Assembly (NCBI RefSeq): GCF_003350405.1
Contig: NZ_QQAW01000001.1
Coordinates: 558,001-622,000 of the forward strand
Length of the DNA stretch: 64,000 nt
Direction of reading: 5' to 3'
Source of the DNA: Gluconacetobacter liquefaciens
Lineage (GTDB): Bacteria > Pseudomonadota > Alphaproteobacteria > Acetobacterales > Acetobacteraceae
Below the pieces are notes generated by a model. The model was given only the letters and a program-made list of their open reading frames with translations. It searched no databases and was not told the origin of the DNA. Every line of letters starts with the position of its first letter. Positions within the stretch are counted from its first letter, which is position 1. This document shows, piece after piece, positions 8,815 to 17,640 of the stretch. The position numbers were made by a program, and so were the translations under genes.

Positions 8815-11031
8815 ATGCAGCGCAGCAGGATGGTCTACACGGTTCTTTTTTCCCTTGTTCTGACCGACGCGGCCTTCGCCGCCGAGCAGGAGAAAAAGAC
8901 CGACAAGCTTCAGGAGGCCGGCACGACCACCTCCGGCCAGGTCGCCACCCCTCAGTCCAAGGCACATGCCCTGCAGGCAGAGCAGATCGAGGTCCGGGGG
9001 CGCACGGCCTCGACCGTCGCGTCTTCTGCGACCAAGACCAATACGCCGCTTGTCGAGACGGCCCAGTCGGTCACCGTCATCACGCGCGACGAAATGGATA
9101 CGCGCGGCGTCCTCACCCTCAATCAGGCCGTGCGCTACGCCGCGGGCATCACCGCCGATACGCGCGGCGGGGAGGGTACACGCTACGATCTCTTCGATCT
9201 GCGCGGCTTCGCGGTGCCCACCTTCCTCGACGGGCTGAAAGTGCAGAGCAGCCCGACAGGTTTCGCGGTTGCCCAGACCGATACCTTCCGCCTGGATCGC
9301 GTCGAACTGCTCAAGGGGCCGGCCTCCGCGCTGTACGGCCAGTCCAGCCCGGGCGGCCTCACCGCGCTGTCCAGCAAGCTGCCGACCGACCAGCGATCCT
9401 ATGGCAGCGTGAACACGACCGGCGGCATGTTCGATCTCTATCGCGTCGATGCCGATGTCGGCGGGTTCGCGACGGACGACGGCCTCGTCCGCTACCGGAT
9501 ATACGGAACGGTGAACGGGCAGCACACCCAACTCAGCAAGACGGGAAGCCGACGTTTCAGCATAAGCCCGTCCTTCACGTTCGGAGGAAACGGGCCGACC
9601 ACCCTCACCCTGCTGGGCAATTATCAGTACGATCCCGAGAACGGCTCCTATGGAGGTGTCCCGCTGATCGGTTCCCTCAAGCGGGCATCTTACGGCTACC
9701 TGCCTCGAAATTTCTACGATGGTGACGTCCCTTCGGAAAAATTCAACCGCAGGCAGGGTTCGATCACCTATATCTTCAACCATCGTTTCAATAACGACTG
9801 GAGTTTCAGCACCCGCGGACGCTACGACGATATCATGACCGAATATCGCAGCGTCTATGACAATGGCTATTACGACGATGGCGGCGACGGCACCACCGGT
9901 ACCATGCTGTCCCGCTCGGCATACGGCACGCGGGAGCATGTGTACAACCTGGCATTCGACAGCCAGTTCAAGGGGCATGTCCGCACCGGGCCGTTGCGCC
10001 ATACGCTGATGTTCGGGTTCGACTACATGCAGCAGAGAGCGAACGACAAGGAAGCCGGCGGCGATGCGCCCGATCTGGATGTCCTGCATCCCGATTATCA
10101 CATGGTCATCCCCCCCCTGACGCCGTCGCTGAACTACGTCACGGATTCCCACCAGATCGGCGCTTACGGCCAGGACGAAATCCGCTGGAACCGTCTGATC
10201 CTGACCGGCAGCCTCCGCAACGACTGGTACCGGTCCCATCAGGTGGAATCTCTCTCCCAGTCCGATACGCGGCAGAACGCAAGCCAGATCACATGGCGCG
10301 CGTCGGGCCTCTATCATTTCGATTTCGGCCTTGCGCCCTATATCAGTTACGCGACATCCTTCCAGCCGCAATCGGGCATCGTCTCCAACGACGGCGGCAC
10401 CACGATGCGCCAGGCCAATCCCTCCATCGGAAAACAGCTGGAAGGAGGGCTGAAATATCAGCTTCCGGGCACGTCCGTCCTGCTGACCGCGGCGGGCTTC
10501 CATATCGAGCAGAGCAACGTCCTCGTTTCCGTCGCCAATACGGGCTACAACCTGCAAAGTGGCCTGGTCCATTCGGACGGGTTCGAGTTCGAGGCCCATG
10601 CCGAGCCGTTCCGCAACCTCATGCTCACGGCAGCCGTCAGCGTCCAGAAGGTCCATGACGATTCCACCGGCAAGCCATTGATCCAGTCGGGCAAGGGCAA
10701 CGCCTCACTGTTCGCCTTCTACACGATGCCGTCTGGCCCGGTGAAAGGTCTCGGTTTCGGCGGCGGCATGCGCTATTCGGCAAAAACCTATGGCGGAGAA
10801 GCGACGTACGGCAGCGTATGGCTCCCGCAATATGCCCTGTTCGATGCATCCGTCAGCTACGACCTGTCGAACCTGTCCCGCGCGCTCCGTGGATGGAAGG
10901 CATCGGCCAGCGTCCGCAACATCTTCGACAGGCATTATATCGCCAACTGCTTTGCCTACGGCTATGACGGCCAGTACTGCTATTACGGCGAGCGCCGCAA
11001 CGCCCAGGCCAGCATAGGATATAGCTGGTAG
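8815..11031 (+). CDS. TonB-dependent siderophore receptor
   Basis: A 738-residue outer-membrane receptor. A Sec signal peptide (MQRSRMVYTVLFSLVLTDAAFA) is followed by a linker and a plug domain from about residue 75 (VETAQSVTVITRDEMDTRG; then VELLKGPASALYGQSSPGG), the classic FhuA/FpvA-type plug. The C-terminal part is a 22-strand barrel ending NAQASIGYSW with a terminal aromatic residue. There is no STN signalling domain, so it is not FecI/FecR-type. Upstream the stretch AACTAAGTCTTATTCTTAATA (8740s) is AT-rich and might bind an iron regulator, but it is not a clear Fur box. The actual siderophore is unknown. Confidence 0.9.
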   Translation: MQRSRMVYTVLFSLVLTDAAFAAEQEKKTDKLQEAGTTTSGQVATPQSKAHALQAEQIEVRGRTASTVASSATKTNTPLVETAQSVTVITRDEMDTRGVLTLNQAVRYAAGITADTRGGEGTRYDLFDLRGFAVPTFLDGLKVQSSPTGFAVAQTDTFRLDRVELLKGPASALYGQSSPGGLTALSSKLPTDQRSYGSVNTTGGMFDLYRVDADVGGFATDDGLVRYRIYGTVNGQHTQLSKTGSRRFSISPSFTFGGNGPTTLTLLGNYQYDPENGSYGGVPLIGSLKRASYGYLPRNFYDGDVPSEKFNRRQGSITYIFNHRFNNDWSFSTRGRYDDIMTEYRSVYDNGYYDDGGDGTTGTMLSRSAYGTREHVYNLAFDSQFKGHVRTGPLRHTLMFGFDYMQQRANDKEAGGDAPDLDVLHPDYHMVIPPLTPSLNYVTDSHQIGAYGQDEIRWNRLILTGSLRNDWYRSHQVESLSQSDTRQNASQITWRASGLYHFDFGLAPYISYATSFQPQSGIVSNDGGTTMRQANPSIGKQLEGGLKYQLPGTSVLLTAAGFHIEQSNVLVSVANTGYNLQSGLVHSDGFEFEAHAEPFRNLMLTAAVSVQKVHDDSTGKPLIQSGKGNASLFAFYTMPSGPVKGLGFGGGMRYSAKTYGGEATYGSVWLPQYALFDASVSYDLSNLSRALRGWKASASVRNIFDRHYIANCFAYGYDGQYCYYGERRNAQASIGYSW

Positions 11032-11052
11032 ATATCCCTCCGGGGGATGCTG

Positions 11053-11128
11053 TGCCGTCATGACGGATAACGCGATGGCACGGTATGGCAACGGCCAGCG
11101 CATCGGTGCCACGGGCATTCGCTACCGC
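11053..11128 (-). pseudogene. Fragment of an O6-alkylguanine-DNA alkyltransferase gene
   Basis: On the reverse strand this segment reads VANARGTDALAVAIPCHRVIR and then HDGT, which includes the PCHR active-site motif of Ogt/Ada-type alkyltransferases. Only about 25 codons exist; no start, stop or remaining domain is present. It aligns with the same part of the ada-like gene at about 15083-15158, with 55 of 59 bases identical in the best part (11070-11128), and in the same orientation. It is therefore either a decayed second gene or a partial duplication. Confidence 0.72.
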
Positions 11129-11439
11129 TTGCCCTGCGGCTCTGTTTTGGCCGTCCGCTGAACAGTCATACCGGCAATACGATGCGCGCGATCACGGGCC
11201 GCGACAAAGCCCGGCACCCGTCGTGATGGAGGCCACGGCCCCGTGCCGGGATCGTGGCCTTCAAGGCGTTGCGAATACGTTCATTCCTTGCTTGACAGCC
11301 TGTTCAGGGATGTCCGATCGCGGACACTCTGTCCGATTTCGAACGGCTCCCTGTCTGCAAGCTAAAATACCATTCATTTTCAATCGGATGCATTCCGCTA
11401 TGGTGGTGATATGCTCTGTCCCCAGAGGAGAGGCAGCGT
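11129..11439. other. Gene-free stretch between TonB receptor and permease remnants
   Basis: I find no coding gene here. It holds small dyads (for example TGTCCGATCGCGGACA near 11310) and an AT-richer patch (about 11360-11390, CTAAAATACCATTCATTTTC) that could be a promoter for the permease genes downstream. Together with the alkyltransferase fragment on one side and the deleted permease on the other, it looks like a rearranged, decaying segment. Confidence 0.4.
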
Positions 11440-11547
11440 ATGGATCGCCCGATTTCGAGTGGTTTCCCGGCACCTGGCGCACCCCGTATCCTTCCGGATG
11501 CACAGGCCAAACCGGCGCGGGTATCGGGAGGGCAGGGGGCGGTATGA
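11440..11547 (+). CDS. Possible 35-residue leader or gene remnant before the FtsX pseudogene
   Basis: ATG 11440 has a good Shine-Dalgarno (GAGGAGAGG, about 7 bases upstream) and opens a 35-codon frame that stops at TGA 11545-11547, overlapping the ATG of the deleted permease (11544) by four bases. The peptide (MDRPISSGFPAPGAPRILPD...) is Pro/Gly-rich and resembles nothing I know. In FtsX/MacB-type operons the ATPase gene normally overlaps the permease in this way, so this could be a leftover of a deleted ATPase gene. It may equally be non-coding. Confidence 0.3.
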   Translation: MDRPISSGFPAPGAPRILPDAQAKPARVSGGQGAV

Positions 11548-11747
11548 CGATCGCATTGCGCTTCAAGGCATTCCTGCGTCAGATACGCGGGCGCCGGCGT
11601 TACGGCGCGATCAACGTCGCCGGTCTGTCTCCCCGCTATTGTGCCGATGTCGTGATCATGGCGGTGTTCGTGGCCACGTTCGCCGTCCTGTCCCAGACCC
11701 TGCGTGCCGCGCGTGCCGAACCGGCGCGCGCCCTGCGTGTGGAGTAA
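11544..11747 (+). pseudogene. Internally deleted FtsX/MacB-like ABC permease
   Basis: A 67-codon frame whose beginning (MTIALRFKAFLRQIRGRRRYG, then AINVAGLS) matches the start of MacB/FtsX permeases, and whose end (ATFAVLSQTLRAARAEPARA, then LRVE) matches their extreme C-terminus. The some 700 residues between are absent. This is an internal deletion that fused the two ends in frame. The intact paralogue begins 6 bp further on (11753), so the pair was probably two tandem permease genes of one operon. Confidence 0.72.
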
Positions 11748-11752
11748 CGCCC

Positions 11753-14185
11753 ATGCTTGCCCATATCGCCCTCGTATTCTGGCGCGGCATCGCGCAGCGC
11801 CGCCTGTTCACCGCTCTGAACGTGGCCGGCATGGCGCTCGGCATGGCCACGTTCCTCACCCTGGCGCTGATCGTGCGCTACGAATTCAGCTTCGATCGCT
11901 GGATTCCGGATGCCGCGAACATCTACCGGCTCGATGCCTTTCCGGCGAAGGAGGCCTCCGTCTCCAGCATCCGCCTGTTCGACGCCATTCAGGCCGAGCA
12001 CCCCGAATGGCCTGCCACGGCGATTGTGCGCGGTTTCTCGGATGCCACGGTCGTCGTTGGCGCCCAGGTCCGCGATGTCACCATCGCCCGCACGGATACC
12101 CATTTCTTCGCCGTCTTCGGCCTGCCGCTCGCCGAAGGCGACCGGGCGACTGCGCTTGTCCCCGATGGCGCCGTCCTGACGCGGGCATGGGCGCGGGGTC
12201 TGTTCGGCACCGATCGCAACATTGTGGGGCGAAGCTTCGATATCATCCAGAGGGGCGAGCGGCGGCGGCTGCACGTCACGGGCATCCTCGACGATCCCGC
12301 GCCCAACACCACGCCGCATTTCGATCTGCTCGTGCCGTCCTCGCCCGAGAGTCTTCATGGCTATGATATGTGGGGGATGCAGGACACGGAAGTCTGGGTC
12401 CGTCTGGCACCGTCCGTGGCGTCCCATTTGCCGGATCTCCTGAACGGGCTGGTGCAGCGCCATGCCGCCGGGCTCACGGCCGACGAGGCCAGATCTTACG
12501 TCGTGCGCGCCCGCCCGCTCACCAGTCTGCATTTCTTCGATGCGACCATCGGCTGGGGAGGGGCCGACAAGCGGCTGCCGGTCATTCTCGGCCTGGTGGG
12601 GCTTCTGGCGCTTGCGGCGGGTCTGATCAACTTCGTCAATCTCTCCACGGCGCTGGCGGCGACGCGGGCGCGGGAAGTGGCCATGCGCAAGGTGCTGGGC
12701 GCAACGCCCCGGCTGCTGGGCCTGTCCTTCACGGCGGAGGCCGTCGGCCTGGCGCTGATGGCGGCGGCCCTGGCGATCGTGATGACGGAGCTTGCGCTAC
12801 CCTGGGTCGCCACGCTCAGCGGCTGGCCCGTAACGCTCGATTTCTCCTTCGCGCTGCCGCTGCTCCTGCTGGTGGCCGTCATCGGCGGGGTCTGCGCGGG
12901 TGCCTATCCGTCCTGGCTGTTGTCGCGGTTCCGTCCGGCTGCCGTGCTGGCGTCCGCGCGGCTGCCGGGCAGTGGCCGTCTCGGCAGCCGCCTGCGTGAA
13001 GGGCTGGTCGTCGTCCAGTTCGCGTTCGCCATCACGCTGACCATCTGCACGCTCGTCATCTGGCGGCAGACCCATCTGCTCCAGACGATGGATCGCGGTT
13101 ACCGCCAGTCCGGTCTTCTCGTCGACCGACTGCCCGACGAGCCGTCAGCCAGGCAGCGTCAGCAGCGGCTGGCCGATCTCATCCGCGGCGTCCCCGGAAT
13201 CACGGGCGTCACGATTTCGGACAACGCGCCGGGCGGAGGGCCCTCCAGGATCAGCTACGCGGCGACCCGTCCAGGCCATGAGAAAGATGTTTCCATCCTT
13301 CTCGTCGGAACCCAGTCTTCGACCTTGCCTCTCTTCGGCACCCGTCTCCTCGCGGGTCGCCTGTTCGACGCGCGGAGCGACCGCGACAGCCGGCCCATGC
13401 CCGTCACACCGTTCGACGCCGCTTTCAGCGTGCCGGACTACAATTTCGGCACACACACCATCATCCTCAACGAAACGGCCACCCGCGCCCTGGGCTTTCC
13501 CGACCCCGCCAGCGCGATCGGCCAGCCGATCTATCTCGCAGGCAAGACGATACAGACCGTGATCGGCGTGGTGGCCGACATGCGCCTGCAGGCGGGCCGC
13601 GCGGCCGTCGACCCCGCGCTTTATTACGCCGTGTCCGGCCCGATCGGCCATGGCGTTCTCTCCATCCGCTACGACCACGCGCCCGAAAATGCCGTTCGCA
13701 TCGCCATCGCCGCCGTCTGGAAGCAGGTTTTCCCCGAGGCCGCGCTGAACCTTCGCGGCATGGACGAGATCGTCGGCGAGGATACCAGGCCCGAGCAGCA
13801 GCGCGGCACGTTGATGATCATCGCCTCGCTGCTCACGCTGTCCATTTCCTGCATCGGGCTGTACGGCATCGCTGCCTTCAACGTGCAGCGGCGCCTGTTC
13901 GAGATCGGCGTGCGCAAGGTGCTCGGCGCGACGGCCGGGCAGGTGACGGGCCTGCTGGTGTTCCAGTTCTTGCGCCCCGTGCTGCTGGCCAATATCGCCG
14001 CGTGGCCGGTCGCATGGTGGGCGATGCAGGGATGGCTGGCCGGCTTCGACCGGCGCATCGGCCTCTCGCCGCTTTATTTCGTCGCAACCGCCGTGCTCGT
14101 TATCCTGCTGGCGGTCGTCACGACGCTGCTCCGGGCCGGCAAGGGCGCGCGGAGCGCACCAGCCATCGCGCTCGGCTCGCCGTGA
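11753..14185 (+). CDS. ABC transporter permease with two FtsX domains
   Basis: An 810-residue protein with one N-terminal membrane span (LFTALNVAGMALGMATFLTL), a large periplasmic MacB-like core domain, a first FtsX domain at about residues 275-410 (NLSTALAATRAREVAMRKVL then GAT), a second core domain, and a second FtsX domain at the C-terminus (NVQRRLFEIGVRKVLGATAG). The doubled K-V-L-G-A signature identifies the long FtsX-like permeases. No ATPase gene is found anywhere nearby, so its partner is missing or encoded elsewhere. Exporter of lipid, peptide or drug is possible; substrate unknown. ATG 11753 sits 6 bp after the stop of the deleted paralogue. Confidence 0.85.
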   Translation: MLAHIALVFWRGIAQRRLFTALNVAGMALGMATFLTLALIVRYEFSFDRWIPDAANIYRLDAFPAKEASVSSIRLFDAIQAEHPEWPATAIVRGFSDATVVVGAQVRDVTIARTDTHFFAVFGLPLAEGDRATALVPDGAVLTRAWARGLFGTDRNIVGRSFDIIQRGERRRLHVTGILDDPAPNTTPHFDLLVPSSPESLHGYDMWGMQDTEVWVRLAPSVASHLPDLLNGLVQRHAAGLTADEARSYVVRARPLTSLHFFDATIGWGGADKRLPVILGLVGLLALAAGLINFVNLSTALAATRAREVAMRKVLGATPRLLGLSFTAEAVGLALMAAALAIVMTELALPWVATLSGWPVTLDFSFALPLLLLVAVIGGVCAGAYPSWLLSRFRPAAVLASARLPGSGRLGSRLREGLVVVQFAFAITLTICTLVIWRQTHLLQTMDRGYRQSGLLVDRLPDEPSARQRQQRLADLIRGVPGITGVTISDNAPGGGPSRISYAATRPGHEKDVSILLVGTQSSTLPLFGTRLLAGRLFDARSDRDSRPMPVTPFDAAFSVPDYNFGTHTIILNETATRALGFPDPASAIGQPIYLAGKTIQTVIGVVADMRLQAGRAAVDPALYYAVSGPIGHGVLSIRYDHAPENAVRIAIAAVWKQVFPEAALNLRGMDEIVGEDTRPEQQRGTLMIIASLLTLSISCIGLYGIAAFNVQRRLFEIGVRKVLGATAGQVTGLLVFQFLRPVLLANIAAWPVAWWAMQGWLAGFDRRIGLSPLYFVATAVLVILLAVVTTLLRAGKGARSAPAIALGSP

Positions 14186-14267
14186 GCACCATGCTGTTCC
14201 GGACGGTCTTGCGATATGGTCAAGCAATGCGAACCTGTCGGGGTCCGCACGATCAGGAGTCCACGCA

Positions 14268-14969
14268 ATGTCCGATTACGACCTCTATTACTGGTCCGTG
14301 CCGTTCCGCGGCCAGTTCGTGCGCGCGGTCCTGGCCTATGCCGGCAAGAGCTGGACCGAGTGCGGCGACGCGGCGATATCAAAGCTGATGGACGGCCCGG
14401 TGGAAAACATGCCGGTCCCGTTCATGGGCCCACCCCTGCTGATCGACCGAAAGGCGGACTTCGCCATTGCCGAGACACCGGCGATCATCCTCTATCTCGG
14501 CGAAACGCTGCACCTCCTGCCCACCACCCCGGCCCTGCGCGCCCTGAGCATGAAAATCGTCAACGACGCCAATGACGTGATCGACGATATCACCCTGGCT
14601 GGCGGCCGTGAGATGTGGACGGAGACGCGCTGGCAGGCGTTCGTCCCGCGCCTGCGGAAATGGATGTCCCTCTGGGAGGAAACCGGGCGACGCCATGGCC
14701 TCAGGGCCGATTCCGGCTTTCTGCTCGGCGGCAAGGCGCCGGGCATCGCCGACATCGTGACAGCCACCCTGTGGTCGACCATGGCGGAGCGTTTTCCCGC
14801 TATCGCGACGCTTCTCAAGGACACCGCACCTCTCACGGCAGCCCTGGCACAGCGGGTCGCGGCCATACCGGCGCTGGCGGCACTGGCCGCGAGAGCGCGC
14901 GAGGATTATGGCGACGCCTATTGCGGCGGCCAGATCGAGGCTTCGTTGCGCAAGGTTCTGAACGCCTGA
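14268..14969 (+). CDS. Glutathione S-transferase family protein
   Basis: A 233-residue protein with an N-terminal thioredoxin-like domain (DLYYWSVPFRGQFVRAVLAY) and the cis-Pro/Glu-Thr-Pro region (FAIAETPAIILYLGE) that binds the glutathione gamma-glutamyl part. An all-helical C-terminal domain follows from about residue 95. The catalytic residue is probably Tyr or Ser in the YYWS stretch, but this cannot be fixed by eye. It may be co-transcribed with the permease (82-bp gap). It converges on ada. Confidence 0.85.
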   Translation: MSDYDLYYWSVPFRGQFVRAVLAYAGKSWTECGDAAISKLMDGPVENMPVPFMGPPLLIDRKADFAIAETPAIILYLGETLHLLPTTPALRALSMKIVNDANDVIDDITLAGGREMWTETRWQAFVPRLRKWMSLWEETGRRHGLRADSGFLLGGKAPGIADIVTATLWSTMAERFPAIATLLKDTAPLTAALAQRVAAIPALAALAARAREDYGDAYCGGQIEASLRKVLNA

Positions 14970-14976
14970 CCCGTCA

Positions 14977-14996
14977 TGGGGCGGCCAACCGCCCCA
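14977..14996. terminator. Hairpin between the convergent GST and ada genes
   Basis: TGGGGCGG pairs perfectly with CCGCCCCA around a CCAA loop, 8 bp after the GST stop. No T-run follows, so it may be a weak bidirectional terminator or an mRNA 3'-end stabiliser. Confidence 0.35.
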
Positions 14997-15018
14997 CGCG
15001 GAAACATCCCGCGACCGG

Positions 15019-16087
15019 TCAGGATTTCTCCCGTTCCAGCAGCCTCTCCTTGCGCGCGACACCCCAGCGATACCCCGAAACCGTGCCGTCACGGCGAATC
15101 ACGCGATGGCACGGTATGGCAACGGCCAGCGCATTGGCGCCACAGGCATTCGCCACCGCCCGCACCGATGCGGGGGCGCCGATCCGACGCGCGATGTCGC
15201 GATAGGTCGCAGTATTCCCGGCCGGAATCTCGCGCAGCGCATCCCATACGCGCTGCTGAAAGACCGTGCCGCGAATATCGAGGGGCAGATCCAGCCCGAT
15301 GGCAGGCGCTTCCACAAACCCGACCACCCGCGCCACCAGTTCTTCGTAATCCCGGTCGCCTCCCACAAGCTCGGCACGGGGAAAGCGATCCTGAAGATCG
15401 CGCACCAGCAATTCCGGATCATCCCCCAGCAGAATGGCCACGATCCCCCGTTCGCTGGAAGCCACGAGGATCGCCCCCAGCGCACACGCGCCGACGGCAA
15501 AGCGCAGCCGCTCGGCAACTGCCCCCCCGGCGCAGCGCGGTCGGCGTCATGCCCAGCATCCCGGCGGATTTTTCATAAAAGCGGCTGCTGGACCCATATC
15601 CGGCGGCATAGATCGCATCCGTCACACGCGGCGCGGCGGGCAGGGCCTCGCGCAGGCGCCCGCTCCGGCAGGCCTCGGCATATCGGCGCGGCGAAAGCCC
15701 GGTCGCGCGCGTGAACACACGCTGGAAATGGCCGGGGCTCAACCCGACCGCGCGCGCCAGCGCCGCAAGGGTCGGGCGCCCGTCGCCGGCTTCGATCAGG
15801 CGGCACGCTTGCACGACGCGCGCATTCCGCCCGTCCGCGTCCGCCGCTGCATCGGGGTCGCAGCGCAGGCAGGCCCGCGCACCGGTCGCCCGTGCGTCCT
15901 CGATGGTGTCATGAATCCGCACATTTTCCGGCCGGGCCATGCGCGAGGGGCAGGAGGGCCGGCAATAGACCCCCGTGGTGGTCACGGAATACCAGAACCA
16001 CCCATCGGCCCGCCGGTCCCGATGGACGATCCCGCTCCAGCGCGGGTCCCGTTCGGCGGAGTCCCTGTCCGCGCCCGATCCGTCCAT
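15019..16087 (-). pseudogene. ada: Ada-type methylated-DNA-protein transferase/regulator, frameshifted
   Basis: Two overlapping reverse-strand frames make up one Ada protein. The first (15419-16087) has the Ada Zn-binding N-domain with the four ligand cysteines (YCRPSC and ACLRC; the first Cys is the phosphotriester acceptor) and an AraC helix-turn-helix (GLSPGHFQRVFTRATG). The second (15019-15465) carries the alkyltransferase domain with the PCHRVIRRDG active site. The frame breaks at a run of seven C (15522-15528; G7 on the coding strand) just after TALRRG: with one G fewer the reading continues smoothly into AVAERLRFAVGACALGAILV. Ada repairs O6-methylguanine and activates its own regulon. 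It is either a real mutation or a homopolymer sequencing error. Confidence 0.85.
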
Positions 16088-16204
16088 CTCCGCCTCCCGT
16101 CAATTGTGATTGACCCCGACACTATGTCCGTCAACGATGCCGCACACTCCGAACCGTGCGATCAAATCCCGATCATCACGCCGGTCTCGTCACCCGGCCG
16201 CCAG

Positions 16205-17413
16205 ATGCGCCCGCCGAAAAAAGGGAAAGAAGTCGTTTTGTCGAAAGCCGATCATTCGTCCAGTCTTGCGCTATTGTCCCTGGCCTGCGGGGCCTTCGCG
16301 ATCGGGGTCACCGAATTCACCCCCATGGGGCTGCTGCCCGTCCTGGCCGAGGGCGTCCATGTCAGCGTGCCCAAGGCCGGCAGCCTGATCAGCGCCTACG
16401 CTTTCGGCGTCATGGGCGGCGCCCCCTTCGTCACCCTGCTGCTGGCCCGCTATCCGCGCAAATACGCGCTGATCGGGCTGATGGTCCTGTATGCCATCGG
16501 CAACCTGACATCGGCGGCCAGCGCCGACTACACGCAGTTGCTGCTCTCGCGGGTCCTCACCAGCATGGCCCATGGTGCCTTCTTCGGCCTGGGCGCGGTC
16601 GAGGCCGCCAGCCTGGTCGCTCCCAACCGCCGGGCCAGCGCGCTGGCCAGCATGTTCATGGGCCTGACCGTCGCCAATATTTTCGGCGTGCCGGCCGCCA
16701 CCTGGCTGGGCGATACGCTGGGCTGGCGCAGCGCATTCGCCGTCATCTCGGTGCTGGGCGTGGTCGCGGCGGCGGCCTTGTCCGTCGCCCTGCCACTGGC
16801 CGAGGCCGGCCCAAGGCCCGACGCGGCGGCCGAACTGAAGGCCATCCTGCGCCCCAACGTGCTGATGGCACTCGGCGTCACGGTCATCGGTGCCGGCGCG
16901 ATGTTCGAACTCTACACTTATATCGTCCCGATGCTGGAGCACATCACCCAGGCAGGCCCGGCCCTGACGACGGCGGCGCTGATGCTGATCGGGGTGGGCT
17001 TCAGCATCGGCAACGCCATCGGCGGCCGCGCGGCGGACCGCTCGCTGGCCGGTACGCTGCTGGTGTTCTTTCCCATCCTGGGCCTGATCATGCTCGCCTT
17101 CCCCTTCGCGGCGCAGACGCCGGCCGGGGCATTGGTCGGCGTCCTGCTCTGGGGCGCCGCCAGCTTCTCGCTGATGCCGGCGTTGCAGATGCGCACCATG
17201 CAGGCCGCGCACGACGCGCCGGGCCTGGCTTCGTCGGTCAATATCGGCGCGTTCAACCTGGGCAATGCGTTGGGTGCCGCGCTGGGCGGCGCGGTCCTGT
17301 CCTTCGGGTTCGGCTACCCGATGGTCTCCGCCGCCGGTCTGGGGATCTGCCTGCTGGGCGTGGTGCTGGTCCTGCTGTCGCGCACCGGGCGGCTGTCGCC
17401 GCAGGCCGGATAA
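16205..17413 (+). CDS. MFS transporter (AraJ/DHA1-like efflux)
   Basis: A roughly 400-residue MFS protein with 12 spans. The first span region (LACGAFAIGVTEFTPMGLLP) is the diagnostic start of the DHA1 AraJ/YdhP-like sugar or drug efflux group. Start choice is uncertain: ATG 16124 and ATG 16205 are in frame, but TTG 16238 is preceded by AGGGAAAG at good spacing and would begin the protein with SKADHSS as in relatives. It is divergent from ada. A G/C hairpin (17414-17436) follows the stop immediately. Confidence 0.85.
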   Translation: MRPPKKGKEVVLSKADHSSSLALLSLACGAFAIGVTEFTPMGLLPVLAEGVHVSVPKAGSLISAYAFGVMGGAPFVTLLLARYPRKYALIGLMVLYAIGNLTSAASADYTQLLLSRVLTSMAHGAFFGLGAVEAASLVAPNRRASALASMFMGLTVANIFGVPAATWLGDTLGWRSAFAVISVLGVVAAAALSVALPLAEAGPRPDAAAELKAILRPNVLMALGVTVIGAGAMFELYTYIVPMLEHITQAGPALTTAALMLIGVGFSIGNAIGGRAADRSLAGTLLVFFPILGLIMLAFPFAAQTPAGALVGVLLWGAASFSLMPALQMRTMQAAHDAPGLASSVNIGAFNLGNALGAALGGAVLSFGFGYPMVSAAGLGICLLGVVLVLLSRTGRLSPQAG

Positions 17414-17485
17414 GGCGGCCTTGCCGGCAGGCCGCCATGTTGCTACGCATGGCATGTCGGAAAAGGCAGATCTGGTCTGGTAAGC

Positions 17486-17594
17486 CCAGGTCCTTTCGGT
17501 AACGAAAGCTCTGGTCTTTGGCCTCGCGCACAGGACCCCCGCGACGAACAACGGATGCTCTCCCGGGCATCCAGTCGTTCGTCCGGCGCGGGGG
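17486..17594 (+). promoter_or_regulatory. Structured leader before the FAD monooxygenase gene
   Basis: Two stem-loops can form in the 227-bp gap. The first (17486-17514) pairs CCAG with CTGG and CTTTCG with CGAAAG around GTAA. The second (17536-17594) is a long interrupted stem: CCCCCGCG with CGCGGGGG, GACGAAC with GTTCGTC and GGATGC with GCATCC, with a small apical loop, ending 46 bp before the ATG. Neither is followed by a T-run. It may be a regulatory leader RNA, an operator dyad or just the 3' structure of the upstream transcript. Confidence 0.45.
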
Positions 17595-17640
17595 CAGATG
17601 CCAGGAACGCTCCGGTCGAACATCGACAGTGGAGCCGTTC

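Noticed and set aside
8797-10656. 619-codon open frame opposite the TonB siderophore receptor
   Set aside because: Low-complexity shadow of the receptor gene, which has a signal peptide, plug and barrel.
11353-11390. AT-rich patch resembling a Fur box upstream of the permease remnants
   Set aside because: CATTCATTTTCAA has no clear dyad, and the downstream genes are remnants with no iron link.
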